Shown here: one piece after another, positions 7,203-16,448 of the stretch
How positions within the stretch are numbered: position 1 is the stretch's first letter
Layout of the letters: the number at the start of each line of letters is the position of its first letter
DNA from: Bacteroidaceae bacterium
GTDB taxonomy: Bacteria > Bacteroidota > Bacteroidia > Bacteroidales > Bacteroidaceae
Length of the DNA: 38,444 nucleotides
Assembly (NCBI GenBank): GCA_017468985.1
Contig: JAFUHF010000065.1
Coordinates: 1 to 38,444 of the forward strand
Direction of reading: 5' to 3'
Notes under the pieces: generated by a model
What the model saw: the letters and a program-made list of their open reading frames with translations, nothing else
Told to the model about the DNA's origin: nothing
Database searches by the model: none
Translations under genes and position numbers: made by a program

Positions 7203-10200
7203 ATGAATAAGCTCACACTATTATTTATCGCAACTACAGTTGCACTGATATGCTCCACCACAATCAGTGCCCAAAGCGACTATGCTCCACTCAGCGAAAA
7301 TGACGAACAGCAATTCCAGAATCCTCCAAAAGAGAATCGGCCAGAGACATGGTTTCACTTCATTGGTGGAAACGTTTCGAAAGAAGGCATTGATGCCGAC
7401 CTTGAAGCCATCAGTAAGGCTGGCTTTCAGGGTGTGCATTGGTTTCACGGTGCCTTTGGTGGCCAATGGCCGGGTGTAACCACTTCCATCAAAGCTCTCA
7501 CGCCCGAATGGGAGGAGCTCGTGGCCTACGTAGGCCAAAAAGCCCATCAAGAAGGACTAAGATTCACCATTCAGACCTGCCCAGGCTGGGCCATGGCCGG
7601 TGGCCCGTGGGTAAAACCTCGCGACGCCATGCGCCAATTGGTATGGAGCCGCACCGATATTGCCGCTGGACAACATGCTGCACAATTGCCGTTGGGGCAA
7701 CCATCAAACGACGAATGGCGCGATTATCAAGACATCTGTGTTTTGGCATTCCCAACACCCGATGGCGATACGGGAAAGCCCTTGAAGCCTGAAAACGTAG
7801 CATCGGATGATGAAGCATGGACCAAACTCATCTCAAACCAAAGCGAAAAAGCATATCAATCAAAGAAAGGAAGCCATAAGGCCGAATTCCAACTTCCAAA
7901 AGGATCCATTTTGCGAACCCTTGAACTACCCAGCATCAACAGCATGAGCCACGCATGGGTCTACAAACCTGGCGTTCACGTTACACTAAAAGCCATAACA
8001 GCCTCCGGCGCAAAACAAGAAACGCTGGTAGAAACCGAACTACCTATGAGCAACTGGCAAGACGGAGCCCCTCTGTATTTGGCCTGCAACGAGGTGAACG
8101 ATGTTGAGAAATACATCTTGACCCTAACAACCCTTCACGACTTATCGTTACGCTACATTCGTTTATGGCAAACCGCATACAAAAACAGCTGGCAAGGCGA
8201 AGCAGGATGGACGCTACTTGCCAAAGAACTTTCGCAGGAACACACACGGCAATCGGCTACGGCTTTTATCAAAGGTAGTGACATTGCCGACCTTACCAAG
8301 CTGATGGATGCAAGAGGCAACCTGAACTGGACAGCACCAACAGCTCACGACAAATGGACCATACTGCGCATTGGCCATGTAAACACCGGACGCAAAAACG
8401 GCCCTGCACCGGCCGAAGCTACTGGATGGGAATGCAACAAGCTCGACCCCAAAGGTGCCGACGTGCAGTTCAGCAACTACGTAGGCCGCTTGCAAGATGG
8501 CCCCCTTAAAGGAACGGCCGACGGCATGCTGATGGACAGTTGGGAATGCCATAACCAAACGTGGACCGACAGCATGGAAACGGAGTTCCTCAAACAACGC
8601 GGCTACGAACTACGCAGTTGGATACCGGCCCTTATGGGCTACGTAATAGACAATCAGGAACTGACCAGCCGTTTCCTTATTGACTGGCGCCGCGCGCTTA
8701 CAGAACTTTACACAGAAAACTTCTTCCACCGCATGACGGACCTGGCCCATGACAAGGGAATGCACGTGCAGTATGAAACGGCAGGTGGCGACGTTGTAGC
8801 GATGGATGCCATGCAGTTCTTCAAGTACGCCGACACCCCGATGTGCGAATTTTGGCACCCTATCAGCGAAGGCTACGTGGGCGATCTGAACTTCAAACCC
8901 ATAAAACCTACAGCATCGGCAGCCCACATCTACGGAAAGCGGCGCGTAGATGCCGAGAGTTTCACCAGTTTCGATCTTAATTGGGATGAACATTGGCAAA
9001 TGCTTAAAGAGGTGGCCAACCTCAACATGACGGAAGGCGTTACCCACAACGTATTCCACACCTATACGCACAATCCGCAAGTAAACTTCCTGCCGCCGGG
9101 TACAAGTTTCGGCAGCAAAATAGGCACCCCCTTCCTTCGTGGGCAGACTTGGTGGAAGTACATGTCTTACTTTACCACCTATCTAGCCCGTACCAGCTAC
9201 ATGCTGGAGCGCGGCATGCCCGTGGTAGACGTTCTATGGTATCTGGGCGACGAAGTAGGACACCGTCCCGACCAATTCGCACCCTTCCCAGAAGGATTCA
9301 AATATGACTACTGTAACACAGATGCGTTGCTGAATCGCATGGCCGTGAAAGATGGGCACATCGTTACTCCCGAAGGTGTCACTTACGAGGTGCTTTGGAT
9401 CCCGGAAAATGAGAGAATGCTGCCTGAAACGGTAGAGAAACTGCACAGTCTGCTGAATCAAGGAGCCAAAGTGGTGGCCCAGGCCCCCGTTTCGCCTGCC
9501 ACACTGACAGGTGGCACCAAGATGCAGAAGCAATTCCGCAAACTGGTGAAATCACTCTGGTCAGGTAGCGGCATACGCAAAGTAGGTAAGGGTCAGCTGG
9601 CCATAGGCCTGTCTATTGACGAAGCGTTAAATGTATTCAACATACAACCACACATCAAGACCGACGAGAAAGTGCAGTGGACCATGCGCCAAACGGAAGG
9701 AGCACAGTGGTTCTACATCACGACGGCTGTGGGACAGGAATTCCATGGCACGCTGCAACTACGCGCCAATGGTAAGGCAGAGCTATGGGATGCCGTAAAT
9801 GGGGAAATGTATGCCCTGAAAGCAGAGACCTCCGGCGAATACCAACGCATAAGGCTTGACTTAAGTCGTGCCGAAAATGCTTTCATCGTATTTCGCGAGC
9901 AAGGCAGTCGTCACATAGCAGAAATGCAGCGTCCAAATTTAGGAAAGAAAATCAACCCCGAGGGATGGACCCTATCTTTTCCTTCTGGATGGGGAACACC
10001 AGAGGAGAAAATCAGTCTCGCTTCACTCCAACCATGGAAAGACCTCTTTATAGGTGCTGAAGGAAAGGCCTTCTCCGGCACTGCAACTTATGAGACTACC
10101 TTCACGCTGTCTGATTATAATCCGACACAAAGTTATATCCTCAACCTCGGCAATGTGGACATGATTGCCGACGTAAAAGTTAATGGCAAACCGGCCGGAG

Positions 10201-10418
10201 TGATATGGGCCGAACCGTATCGGCTCTACATTGGCGACAAACTGCAAAAGGGAAAGAACACCGTGAGCGTAGACGTTACCAGCACATGGTTTAACCGTTT
10301 GGCTTACGATGCTTCACAGCCTGAACAGCAGCGAAAGACCTGGACCATAGCAGGCCCTACCGCTGGAAGTCCGTTGCGCCCATCCGGACTACTTGGTCCT
10401 GTGGCTATTGAATACTGA
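7203..10418 (+). CDS. GH106-like alpha-L-rhamnosidase, secreted
   Basis: 1071 residues, signal peptide at 1-23 (cleavage near ISAQ-S). The N-terminal part has the GH106 pattern: ETWFHFIGGNVSKEGIDADLEAISKAG is represented by WFHFIGGNVSKEGI near 48-61 and continues into an (alpha/beta)8-like domain (TPEW..V.YV...A...GL...T CPGWAMAGGPW). Candidate catalytic acids sit in two conserved-looking strands, HVQYETAGGD (E525) and RRVDAESFTSF (E585); I infer this from context. The C-terminus is a beta-sandwich of the kind found in GH2/GH106 enzymes, ending TSTWFNRLAYD and GLLGPVAI. Expected reaction: removal of terminal alpha-L-rhamnose from pectin or glycan side chains in the periplasm or at the cell surface. 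It is followed after 9 bases by a GxGYxYP gene. No SusC/SusD pair is present. Confidence 0.87.
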   Translation: MNKLTLLFIATTVALICSTTISAQSDYAPLSENDEQQFQNPPKENRPETWFHFIGGNVSKEGIDADLEAISKAGFQGVHWFHGAFGGQWPGVTTSIKALTPEWEELVAYVGQKAHQEGLRFTIQTCPGWAMAGGPWVKPRDAMRQLVWSRTDIAAGQHAAQLPLGQPSNDEWRDYQDICVLAFPTPDGDTGKPLKPENVASDDEAWTKLISNQSEKAYQSKKGSHKAEFQLPKGSILRTLELPSINSMSHAWVYKPGVHVTLKAITASGAKQETLVETELPMSNWQDGAPLYLACNEVNDVEKYILTLTTLHDLSLRYIRLWQTAYKNSWQGEAGWTLLAKELSQEHTRQSATAFIKGSDIADLTKLMDARGNLNWTAPTAHDKWTILRIGHVNTGRKNGPAPAEATGWECNKLDPKGADVQFSNYVGRLQDGPLKGTADGMLMDSWECHNQTWTDSMETEFLKQRGYELRSWIPALMGYVIDNQELTSRFLIDWRRALTELYTENFFHRMTDLAHDKGMHVQYETAGGDVVAMDAMQFFKYADTPMCEFWHPISEGYVGDLNFKPIKPTASAAHIYGKRRVDAESFTSFDLNWDEHWQMLKEVANLNMTEGVTHNVFHTYTHNPQVNFLPPGTSFGSKIGTPFLRGQTWWKYMSYFTTYLARTSYMLERGMPVVDVLWYLGDEVGHRPDQFAPFPEGFKYDYCNTDALLNRMAVKDGHIVTPEGVTYEVLWIPENERMLPETVEKLHSLLNQGAKVVAQAPVSPATLTGGTKMQKQFRKLVKSLWSGSGIRKVGKGQLAIGLSIDEALNVFNIQPHIKTDEKVQWTMRQTEGAQWFYITTAVGQEFHGTLQLRANGKAELWDAVNGEMYALKAETSGEYQRIRLDLSRAENAFIVFREQGSRHIAEMQRPNLGKKINPEGWTLSFPSGWGTPEEKISLASLQPWKDLFIGAEGKAFSGTATYETTFTLSDYNPTQSYILNLGNVDMIADVKVNGKPAGVIWAEPYRLYIGDKLQKGKNTVSVDVTSTWFNRLAYDASQPEQQRKTWTIAGPTAGSPLRPSGLLGPVAIEY

Positions 10419-10427
10419 TTTAAAGAA

Positions 10428-12323
10428 ATGGAGAGAAAGATGGGCATCATCAAGACACATTGGCTACTTGGTCTGTTTATTTTCCAAACGCTATCTCTAT
10501 CCGTAATGGCAGAAAAGGTGGACCGCGTGGTCTATCTCGATTTGCGCCATCTACTCAACGCAGACTACGGCGACAGCTTGACCGTGTGCGACACATGGGA
10601 TGCCCTGCACACCGTCAGCACGCTTCAAGGCATCGTGAATAGAAACAAGCCACAGTTTTACATCAACTACATTGTATGTGGGCAACGCGACATTGACACC
10701 TATTGGTGGCAGAAGTATCGTCAGCAAGGACTCTGGTTGGCCAATGCCGACTCCGTAGGTTGTCCCTCCGTGGAAGATGCAGTAAGGATATTCAACAAGG
10801 ACGTGCGTGGTGCCGTGGTTTACGACCCCAATGTGGCCAGCACGAGCAATGTAGCCTCGGCCATAGCTGGCATAGAAGATCTGGTAGCCGTGAGATATGA
10901 CAAACGTCCAGAGTCGCTCTACAGCCGACTGTGCACAAACGGTGGGCCACTGACAGTGAAAGTTTGGCTGGTAAACGATGACGGTAGCCCGATGTTCACA
11001 GGGAAAGGGCTATTACCTAATTGCACAAGAGCCTCATCGGGTTCACAGAAATGCGATCCATACTTATGGTTCATTGAGAAGTATATGAAAACGGGCCGAT
11101 GTAAGGGACGATATGCAGGCTATTATCTGGATCAGCGATGGCGCGACATGCCTACCAGAACCAGCAAGAACCACCACCAGCTCACCAACCACGATTTCTT
11201 TGTGAGCAGGCGCGGTTTCTTCTTCGACCTTTCGCCATGGGACGACGAAGCAGCCACCGATGACCCCACACAAGCCACAGGTACCGACCTGAACACACTG
11301 AAAGAACTGCTGGCAGAAGCCCAGCGTTTAGGCAATGGGCGAAAGATGTGCTACATCGGTGGATTCCCTGCATGGGCTTTCAAATATACACGCCACGCCG
11401 GAGGAAGGCACGAAGACGTGGCCACAGAATGGCAGTTTTCAGAACTGATCAGCCATTACAACGCATTCAAAGATGCCGATGCCATTGGCTATGGTGCGCT
11501 GGCCAATGCATCCTTCTGGCAACATTTCCCATTAAACCGGAAATACAAACAGCCGTGGGTAACGCGCGACAAACTGAAACAGCGTGGACTGATAAATGCT
11601 GATGGACGAGTAAACACGGAGAAAAATTACGTCGTTATCTACATGGGCGACTACGATGCCTCTTCGTGGGTGAGCCAGCGCACTGCCGACATCTGGGATG
11701 CCAAGGAACGTGGCAGACTACCTACGATGTGGTGTATCAGCCCCGTACTGAGCGAGAGAATCCCTCACGCCATGCATTACATTCGCCAAACAGCCACGGC
11801 TCACGACTACTTTGCCGCAGCAGACAATGGAGCAGGCTACATGATGCCTGGTGTGGCCGAAGAACAGCAGAGGACAGACGGAATAGACCACATCAAGGCG
11901 TGGCAAAAGCACTGCCGGAAGTATTACAAAAAATGGGAACTCACGATTACGGGGTTCATTATAGATGGTAACGGACCAGCAATGGGAAAGCGCTCGTTAG
12001 ACGCCTACGCACGATTCAGTCCTAATGGTATAGTACCACAGAAGTGCGATGCGGCATCGCTTCACGGAAGTATGCCCGTACTGCGTTCGGACTGGGACCT
12101 CGTATCAAACAATCCACGCGAAGCAGCGCTGGTGATGTATGACCGCATTAAGAGCCGCACCATACCCTTCCATTGGTTTCGCTGTATTCTGAAGTCACCC
12201 ACCTGGTATGAGCAGGTATGCACGGAAGCCAAAACGGTGGATTCCAGCATAGAACTGGTAGACGCGCCTACCTTCTTTGAGTTGTTACGGATCTGGCTGA
12301 AAGAACACCATCAAACGCCATAG
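10428..12323 (+). CDS. GxGYxYP-family protein, putative carbohydrate-active enzyme
   Basis: 631 residues with a hydrophobic N-terminus (about 9-28, SP I site near VMA-EK) indicating export. The protein opens with a GxGYxYP_N-like region (VVYLDLRHLLN, then DTWDALHTVSTLQGIVNR) and has the family signature in the form NGAGYMMP (G468, G470, Y471, P474), with M in place of the second Y. Members occur mostly in polysaccharide-degradation loci of Bacteroidetes and are described as putative glycoside hydrolases; activity is not established as far as I know. It starts 9 bases after the GH106 stop, so the two are co-transcribed and probably act on the same rhamnose-containing glycan. Its 3' end overlaps the convergent radical SAM gene by 13 bases. 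ATG at 10428 or 10440 could start it. Confidence 0.85.
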   Translation: MERKMGIIKTHWLLGLFIFQTLSLSVMAEKVDRVVYLDLRHLLNADYGDSLTVCDTWDALHTVSTLQGIVNRNKPQFYINYIVCGQRDIDTYWWQKYRQQGLWLANADSVGCPSVEDAVRIFNKDVRGAVVYDPNVASTSNVASAIAGIEDLVAVRYDKRPESLYSRLCTNGGPLTVKVWLVNDDGSPMFTGKGLLPNCTRASSGSQKCDPYLWFIEKYMKTGRCKGRYAGYYLDQRWRDMPTRTSKNHHQLTNHDFFVSRRGFFFDLSPWDDEAATDDPTQATGTDLNTLKELLAEAQRLGNGRKMCYIGGFPAWAFKYTRHAGGRHEDVATEWQFSELISHYNAFKDADAIGYGALANASFWQHFPLNRKYKQPWVTRDKLKQRGLINADGRVNTEKNYVVIYMGDYDASSWVSQRTADIWDAKERGRLPTMWCISPVLSERIPHAMHYIRQTATAHDYFAAADNGAGYMMPGVAEEQQRTDGIDHIKAWQKHCRKYYKKWELTITGFIIDGNGPAMGKRSLDAYARFSPNGIVPQKCDAASLHGSMPVLRSDWDLVSNNPREAALVMYDRIKSRTIPFHWFRCILKSPTWYEQVCTEAKTVDSSIELVDAPTFFELLRIWLKEHHQTP

Positions 12324-13261
12324 TGTTTGCCTTGCCAAAGACCTTGACGCTTCAGTTCGCGCCGGAGGAGGGCCACAAATTCATGGTTCTTGATGCCCCA
12401 GCGTGGAGCAATCAACATTTCGGATGGCGACTGCGACGTGAACCGCTCCAAAACAATCGTGGGACGCAACCGCGCGATATATTGACACAAGAAAGAAGCA
12501 TACTGCTCGGGGGTGGCGAAAAGCATGTCGAAACGCTCGGGATGCTCAGCATACTGATTTTCCATCAATGTATGGCGCACGATTTGCAACTGATGAAGCT
12601 TCAGCACATGAATTGGCAGGGCCGATAACTGAGCCGGCTGAAGGAGCAACGTTTCAGGAGTATCGCCCGGAAGGCCCAATATCATGTGAGCCGCTGTATA
12701 AATGCCTCGTTCTGCCGTTTGGCGAATGGCTATCTCGGCCTGTTTGAAGGTATGCCCTCTGCCCAGATCTGAAAGCTGCTCATCTCGCGTACTTTCCACA
12801 CCATACTCTATCAGTACATGAACCCTTTGGGAAAGTTCGGCCAACTCATCCAACAATGCCGGTGACACACAATCGGGACGAGTGCCTATAACCAGTCCCA
12901 CCACGCCATCGACCGACAAAGCCTCATGATAAGCTCGGCGCAAAACAGGCAAGGGGGCATAGGTATTAGTATGAGCCTGAAAATAGGCCAAGAAGCGCAT
13001 GTCGGGGTACTTGCGGCGGAAAAAGAGCTTACCCTTCTCCAATTGCTGACGAATGCTGTCGGTAGGCAAACAATAGGCCGGTACAAAAGTCTGGTTGTTA
13101 CAATAAGCACAACCGCCATGGCTTAGGGTGCCATCGCGGTTGGGACATCCGAACCCACCGTTTACAGAAAGTTTCTGAACCTTGAACGGGAAAAGCCCCG
13201 AGAGAAAACGTCCGTAGTCTGCAAAAAGGTGAGGCTCGTTATGAAAGGGAGTGGTGACCAT
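12311..13261 (-). CDS. radical SAM protein, YhcC/TIGR01212 family
   Basis: 316 residues. The cluster-binding motif is of the C-x11-C-x2-C type (C39, C51, C54, within GFGCPNRDG...GGCAYCNN), which differs from the common CxxxCxxC and is typical of the YhcC/TIGR01212 family. Further family features are FLAYFQAHTNTYAP, VGLVIGTRPDCV, LIEYGVEST and the HMILGLPGDTPE strand. Related to Elp3-like radical SAM enzymes; the reaction is unknown, with RNA modification a guess. The start codon shares a base with the phosphatase stop (TGATG), so translation is coupled. Its tail overlaps the convergent GxGYxYP gene by 13 bases. Confidence 0.92.
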   Translation of the reverse strand: MVTTPFHNEPHLFADYGRFLSGLFPFKVQKLSVNGGFGCPNRDGTLSHGGCAYCNNQTFVPAYCLPTDSIRQQLEKGKLFFRRKYPDMRFLAYFQAHTNTYAPLPVLRRAYHEALSVDGVVGLVIGTRPDCVSPALLDELAELSQRVHVLIEYGVESTRDEQLSDLGRGHTFKQAEIAIRQTAERGIYTAAHMILGLPGDTPETLLLQPAQLSALPIHVLKLHQLQIVRHTLMENQYAEHPERFDMLFATPEQYASFLCQYIARLRPTIVLERFTSQSPSEMLIAPRWGIKNHEFVALLRRELKRQGLWQGKHYGV

Positions 13262-14532
13262 CAGAAGGAGGCCATGCGCTGCTCATAGTAGCGCTTCACA
13301 TCGGTCCAATGATAGTAGGGCCACATGTCTGTTTTCAAGGGAATGTGTTGCTCTACTTCATTGAGAAGGAACTTCACCAGAATGTCATCGCTCCCGGGAT
13401 TACGATAGAATATAAACTGAATATTGGCAGCCATGGGAGTAATCTTGAACGAAGCGTAATATTGATAAAGATCCTCCAGATGATTTACCGTGGGGAAATC
13501 GCGCGAGCCATCGAACTGCATAATGAAAGCCAGGGGAACGATATAGGAATCATGACCGAAACGTAATGCCGCGCCCTTCTGATTCTTCGAGATGGCTTCG
13601 TCAGCACGGTCAAGGAAATTGTGCAACAGATTGTAGTGCTTACGATAATTAGGTGTAGCCCCCTGAATGAAGCCCTGGCCACGCACCCAGCCATTGTTGG
13701 CCACGCGCCACAAGTCAAACAGTTCATCCTTTGTAAAGATTCCCTTAAAGTTGATCTTCAGTTCGGGCAAGCACTGCATGTCCTGAGAAATGTCATAGAA
13801 ATCCTTTACCAGCTGGAGAGGGTCTTTCAGATTCTCTTCTACAAATCTGGGATCAGTGAAAAGACGAGGAGCCAACTTCACCGTTCTACGCAACGAGTCA
13901 TTGATCTCGCTCATGCGCTTATCAATGTCCTTCTGCAATGCCCCTTCCGGTACTTCCACGTCATCAATGCGCATGAAATACCTGTCATCGTTGGTGGTTC
14001 GCTGCTGGATGTTCACATCATGATTGAGATGCTTCAGCTTTCCGCAAAAGAACTGCATGCTCTCTTGACAGCGGTGAACCATCGTTGAACTTGCCTCCAC
14101 ACGTGAATCGTGAACAAACACTTCAGGATAATTCTTATACATCCGCTCTGCGATGCCTTCATGCTGCCGTCCTCCGAGAGCCGTGAGTTCTCCTCCATGA
14201 AGATGGGCATTGGCATAGGCCTTTTTCAACTTCACGTATACCTGCTGACCCAACTTTGTAAGCTTGCCTTCCTTTTCTGCTTTTTCAAAAAGCGGCAACA
14301 TGTTGTGATAAGCACGGTTCGACACCATGTAGCGTGAGCCATGACGTCCATAATGGCTGATATAGAATGGAACATAACCTTTGGGAGCCGGCGTGATGCG
14401 GTGACCACCGGGATAGGAAAAATAGTTAGATCCGGCATACTCAATCTTTGACAACACTTCCTGCTTCGTGGTTTGGGCAGGAGAAGCCGTGCAGAAGCAC
14501 AGCAACGCGAAGGGAATAAAAAGATTTCTCAT
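13261..14532 (-). CDS. histidine-type acid phosphatase (MINPP/phytase-like), secreted
   Basis: 423 residues from the ATG at 14532 with signal peptide MRNLFIPFALLCFCTASPAQ. The frame extends to a TTG at 14544, which I reject because the ATG gives a classical signal peptide. The branch-2 histidine phosphatase motif RHGSR is at about 63-67 (H64 is the phosphorylated residue), and the C-terminal catalytic pair HD in RFGHDSYIVPL is near 327-328. The RHGSRYM context resembles bacterial MINPP enzymes that dephosphorylate inositol hexakisphosphate; those usually carry HAE where this has HD, so the substrate is open (phytate or another phosphomonoester). It is coupled to the radical SAM gene by TGATG. 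Confidence 0.88.
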   Translation of the reverse strand: MRNLFIPFALLCFCTASPAQTTKQEVLSKIEYAGSNYFSYPGGHRITPAPKGYVPFYISHYGRHGSRYMVSNRAYHNMLPLFEKAEKEGKLTKLGQQVYVKLKKAYANAHLHGGELTALGGRQHEGIAERMYKNYPEVFVHDSRVEASSTMVHRCQESMQFFCGKLKHLNHDVNIQQRTTNDDRYFMRIDDVEVPEGALQKDIDKRMSEINDSLRRTVKLAPRLFTDPRFVEENLKDPLQLVKDFYDISQDMQCLPELKINFKGIFTKDELFDLWRVANNGWVRGQGFIQGATPNYRKHYNLLHNFLDRADEAISKNQKGAALRFGHDSYIVPLAFIMQFDGSRDFPTVNHLEDLYQYYASFKITPMAANIQFIFYRNPGSDDILVKFLLNEVEQHIPLKTDMWPYYHWTDVKRYYEQRMASF

Positions 14533-14557
14533 TTTGTTACTCAATATATTATGGACG

Positions 14558-14565
14558 CAAAGTTA
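14558..14565 (-). promoter_or_regulatory. -7 element (TAACTTTG) of the phosphatase-radical SAM operon
   Basis: The + strand CAAAGTTA reads TAACTTTG on the - strand, 25 bases before the ATG at 14532. No convincing -33 element was found. The spacing supports ATG 14532 over the upstream TTG. Confidence 0.6.
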
Positions 14566-14880
14566 CACATTTCCCTTCATTCACCGTTGCTAAGCGTGGT
14601 TTTTGTTTTGCCCAAAGGTGCTCACAGATACTTCCGAGAGGTGCATCACTGACAAAAAAGCGCCACCCCATCTTAAAGGTTTATTTAGAAAAGGAGCAAC
14701 ACTTAAAAAGAATTTCAAATTGCAACCATTAACGCAACAAAATCAAAATATATCGCTATTTCCACACAAAACATCAAATATAATTGCAATTCCAATAATT
14801 TAAATCAAAGATTGTGTTAAAGAACAAAACAAAGCGCCGCATTCTTGATTTAACATTTAAAGACTAAAATAAAGTTTGCT
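14566..14880. other. AT-rich divergent intergenic region (phosphatase / rprX)
   Basis: About 315 bases between the two -7 elements, strongly A-rich on the + strand from 14690 on. I see no convincing ORF, RNA gene or tandem repeat. The phrase AAAGCGCC recurs near 14658 and 14834, possibly by chance. The region probably holds regulatory sequence for rprX. Confidence 0.35.
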
Positions 14881-14888
14881 TACCTTTG
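14881..14888 (+). promoter_or_regulatory. -7 element (TACCTTTG) immediately before rprX
   Basis: Matches TAnnTTTG exactly and ends five bases before the ATG at 14894. If used, the rprX mRNA would be leaderless or nearly so. No good TTTG lies 19 bases upstream. Confidence 0.5.
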
Positions 14889-14893
14889 CAGGT

Positions 14894-16444
14894 ATGAAGA
14901 AGAGAACCATCTGGATTATCTCCATCGTCATGGCCATCAGTTTCGCAGCCTTGCTCTACATGCAGGTGCGATACTTCCAGCAGGTCATCAAGTTGCGCAA
15001 AGAACAATTCGACAGTTCCGTAATGCGCAGCCTATCGCAGGTGGCACAAAAGATGGAGATGGAAGAGACACTGAAGGGACTGAAAGAAGACATTAAGGCC
15101 TCTGGCATTGACAGCACAATGGAAGACGACGATCCCCTGCTGGCCAACAGCCTTGAATTCTTGCAGAAATCATCAAAATACACGTTCTCTCCCAAAGACA
15201 GTGCTTCGGTAAAGTCATGGTCCGGACTCCCTTCGCAGATGTTAAGATCCAAAAGCCTGATGCTGAAACTTCCAGCTACGGGTTCGGCCGGCGAAATCTC
15301 TGAAAAAATGCGCGAAGACCTGAAATCGCGCTATCTGCACCAAAAGGTGTTGCTTAACAAAGTAATCTATTCCATTCTATATAGCACCAGCGAAAGGCCC
15401 CTGAGCGACTATCTTAATTTCAAGCAGTTAGACCAGAACCTAAAAGCTGAGCTGAAAAACAACGGTGTAGACATTCCTTACCACTTCACCGTAAAGACAC
15501 GTTCCGGGGAGCAGATCTATCAGTGTCCGGAATACAGTTCCAAAGGTGAGAATTATGCATACAAACAGATTCTCATGCCCAATAATCCTTCGCAGAATAC
15601 GGGCATCCTGACCATCCACTTCCCTCACATGAGGAGCTATCTGTTTCATTCCGTACAGTTCTTCATCCCCAGCGTGGTGTTCACCTTCGTACTGCTGGTT
15701 ACCTTCATCTTTACCATCTACATCATTTTCCGTCAGAAGAAACTGAGCGAAATCAAGAATGATTTCATCAACAATATGACGCACGAGCTCAAAACCCCCG
15801 TTTCGTCTATCTCCTTAGCAGTGCAAATGCTGTTGGACCCAGCCGTGCCAAAAACAGAAAAGATGACCACCCATCTTTCGGGCATCATCAACGACGAAAC
15901 AAAGCGCCTCCGCATGCTCATTGAGAAGGTACTCCAAACTTCAGTCTTCGAAGGACAAAAAGTTTCCTACAAGAATCAGGAAATCGACGTCAACAGACTC
16001 GTTGGCGATGTAGCCAATACCTTTGAAATCAAAGTCAAGCAGCTGGGCGGCACCATCGAAACCAACGTTCAGGCCGATGAAGCCATCGTATATGGCGACC
16101 AGATGCACCTCACAAACGTACTTTTCAACCTCATGGACAACGCCGTGAAGTATCGTCGGGAAGACGTACCGTTCCACCTGAAATTATCCACTTGGAACGA
16201 AGCCGATCAAGTAGGCATCTCCATAGCCGACAATGGCATGGGCATCAAGAAGGAAAACCTGAAGAAGATCTTCGAAAAATTCTATCGTGTACCCTCTGGC
16301 AATCGTCATGACGTAAAAGGATTCGGTCTCGGGCTGGCCTACGTCAAGGGTATCATTGACGCCCTTCATGGCAAGATACACGCCGAAAGTGAGTACGGCC
16401 GAGGAACGACATTTATTATTAATTTACCCATCATAAAAGATTAA
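14894..16444 (+). CDS. rprX: sensor histidine kinase RprX
   Basis: 516 residues from ATG 14894; the frame reaches a TTG at 14876, but the -7 box at 14881-14888 lies downstream of that codon, so the ATG is correct. TM1 is at about 6-23, a large extracytoplasmic sensor region spans 24-252, and TM2 is at about 253-279. H-box FINNMTHELKTP carries the phosphorylated H297, the N-box is FNLMDNAVKY (N412, N416), G1 is IADNGMG, the F-box IFEKFYR and G2 GFGLGLAYVKG. The kinase phosphorylates the regulator encoded four bases downstream. Length, topology and the very RprY-like partner fit the Bacteroides RprX/RprY system, linked there to envelope and redox stress; the name rests on my memory of those sequences. 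Confidence 0.9.
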   Translation: MKKRTIWIISIVMAISFAALLYMQVRYFQQVIKLRKEQFDSSVMRSLSQVAQKMEMEETLKGLKEDIKASGIDSTMEDDDPLLANSLEFLQKSSKYTFSPKDSASVKSWSGLPSQMLRSKSLMLKLPATGSAGEISEKMREDLKSRYLHQKVLLNKVIYSILYSTSERPLSDYLNFKQLDQNLKAELKNNGVDIPYHFTVKTRSGEQIYQCPEYSSKGENYAYKQILMPNNPSQNTGILTIHFPHMRSYLFHSVQFFIPSVVFTFVLLVTFIFTIYIIFRQKKLSEIKNDFINNMTHELKTPVSSISLAVQMLLDPAVPKTEKMTTHLSGIINDETKRLRMLIEKVLQTSVFEGQKVSYKNQEIDVNRLVGDVANTFEIKVKQLGGTIETNVQADEAIVYGDQMHLTNVLFNLMDNAVKYRREDVPFHLKLSTWNEADQVGISIADNGMGIKKENLKKIFEKFYRVPSGNRHDVKGFGLGLAYVKGIIDALHGKIHAESEYGRGTTFIINLPIIKD

Positions 16445-16448
16445 TCTT

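Noticed and set aside
7203-12323. Classical polysaccharide utilisation locus
   Set aside because: No SusC/SusD pair, no hybrid two-component system and no FecR/ECF pair are next to the GH106 and GxGYxYP genes.
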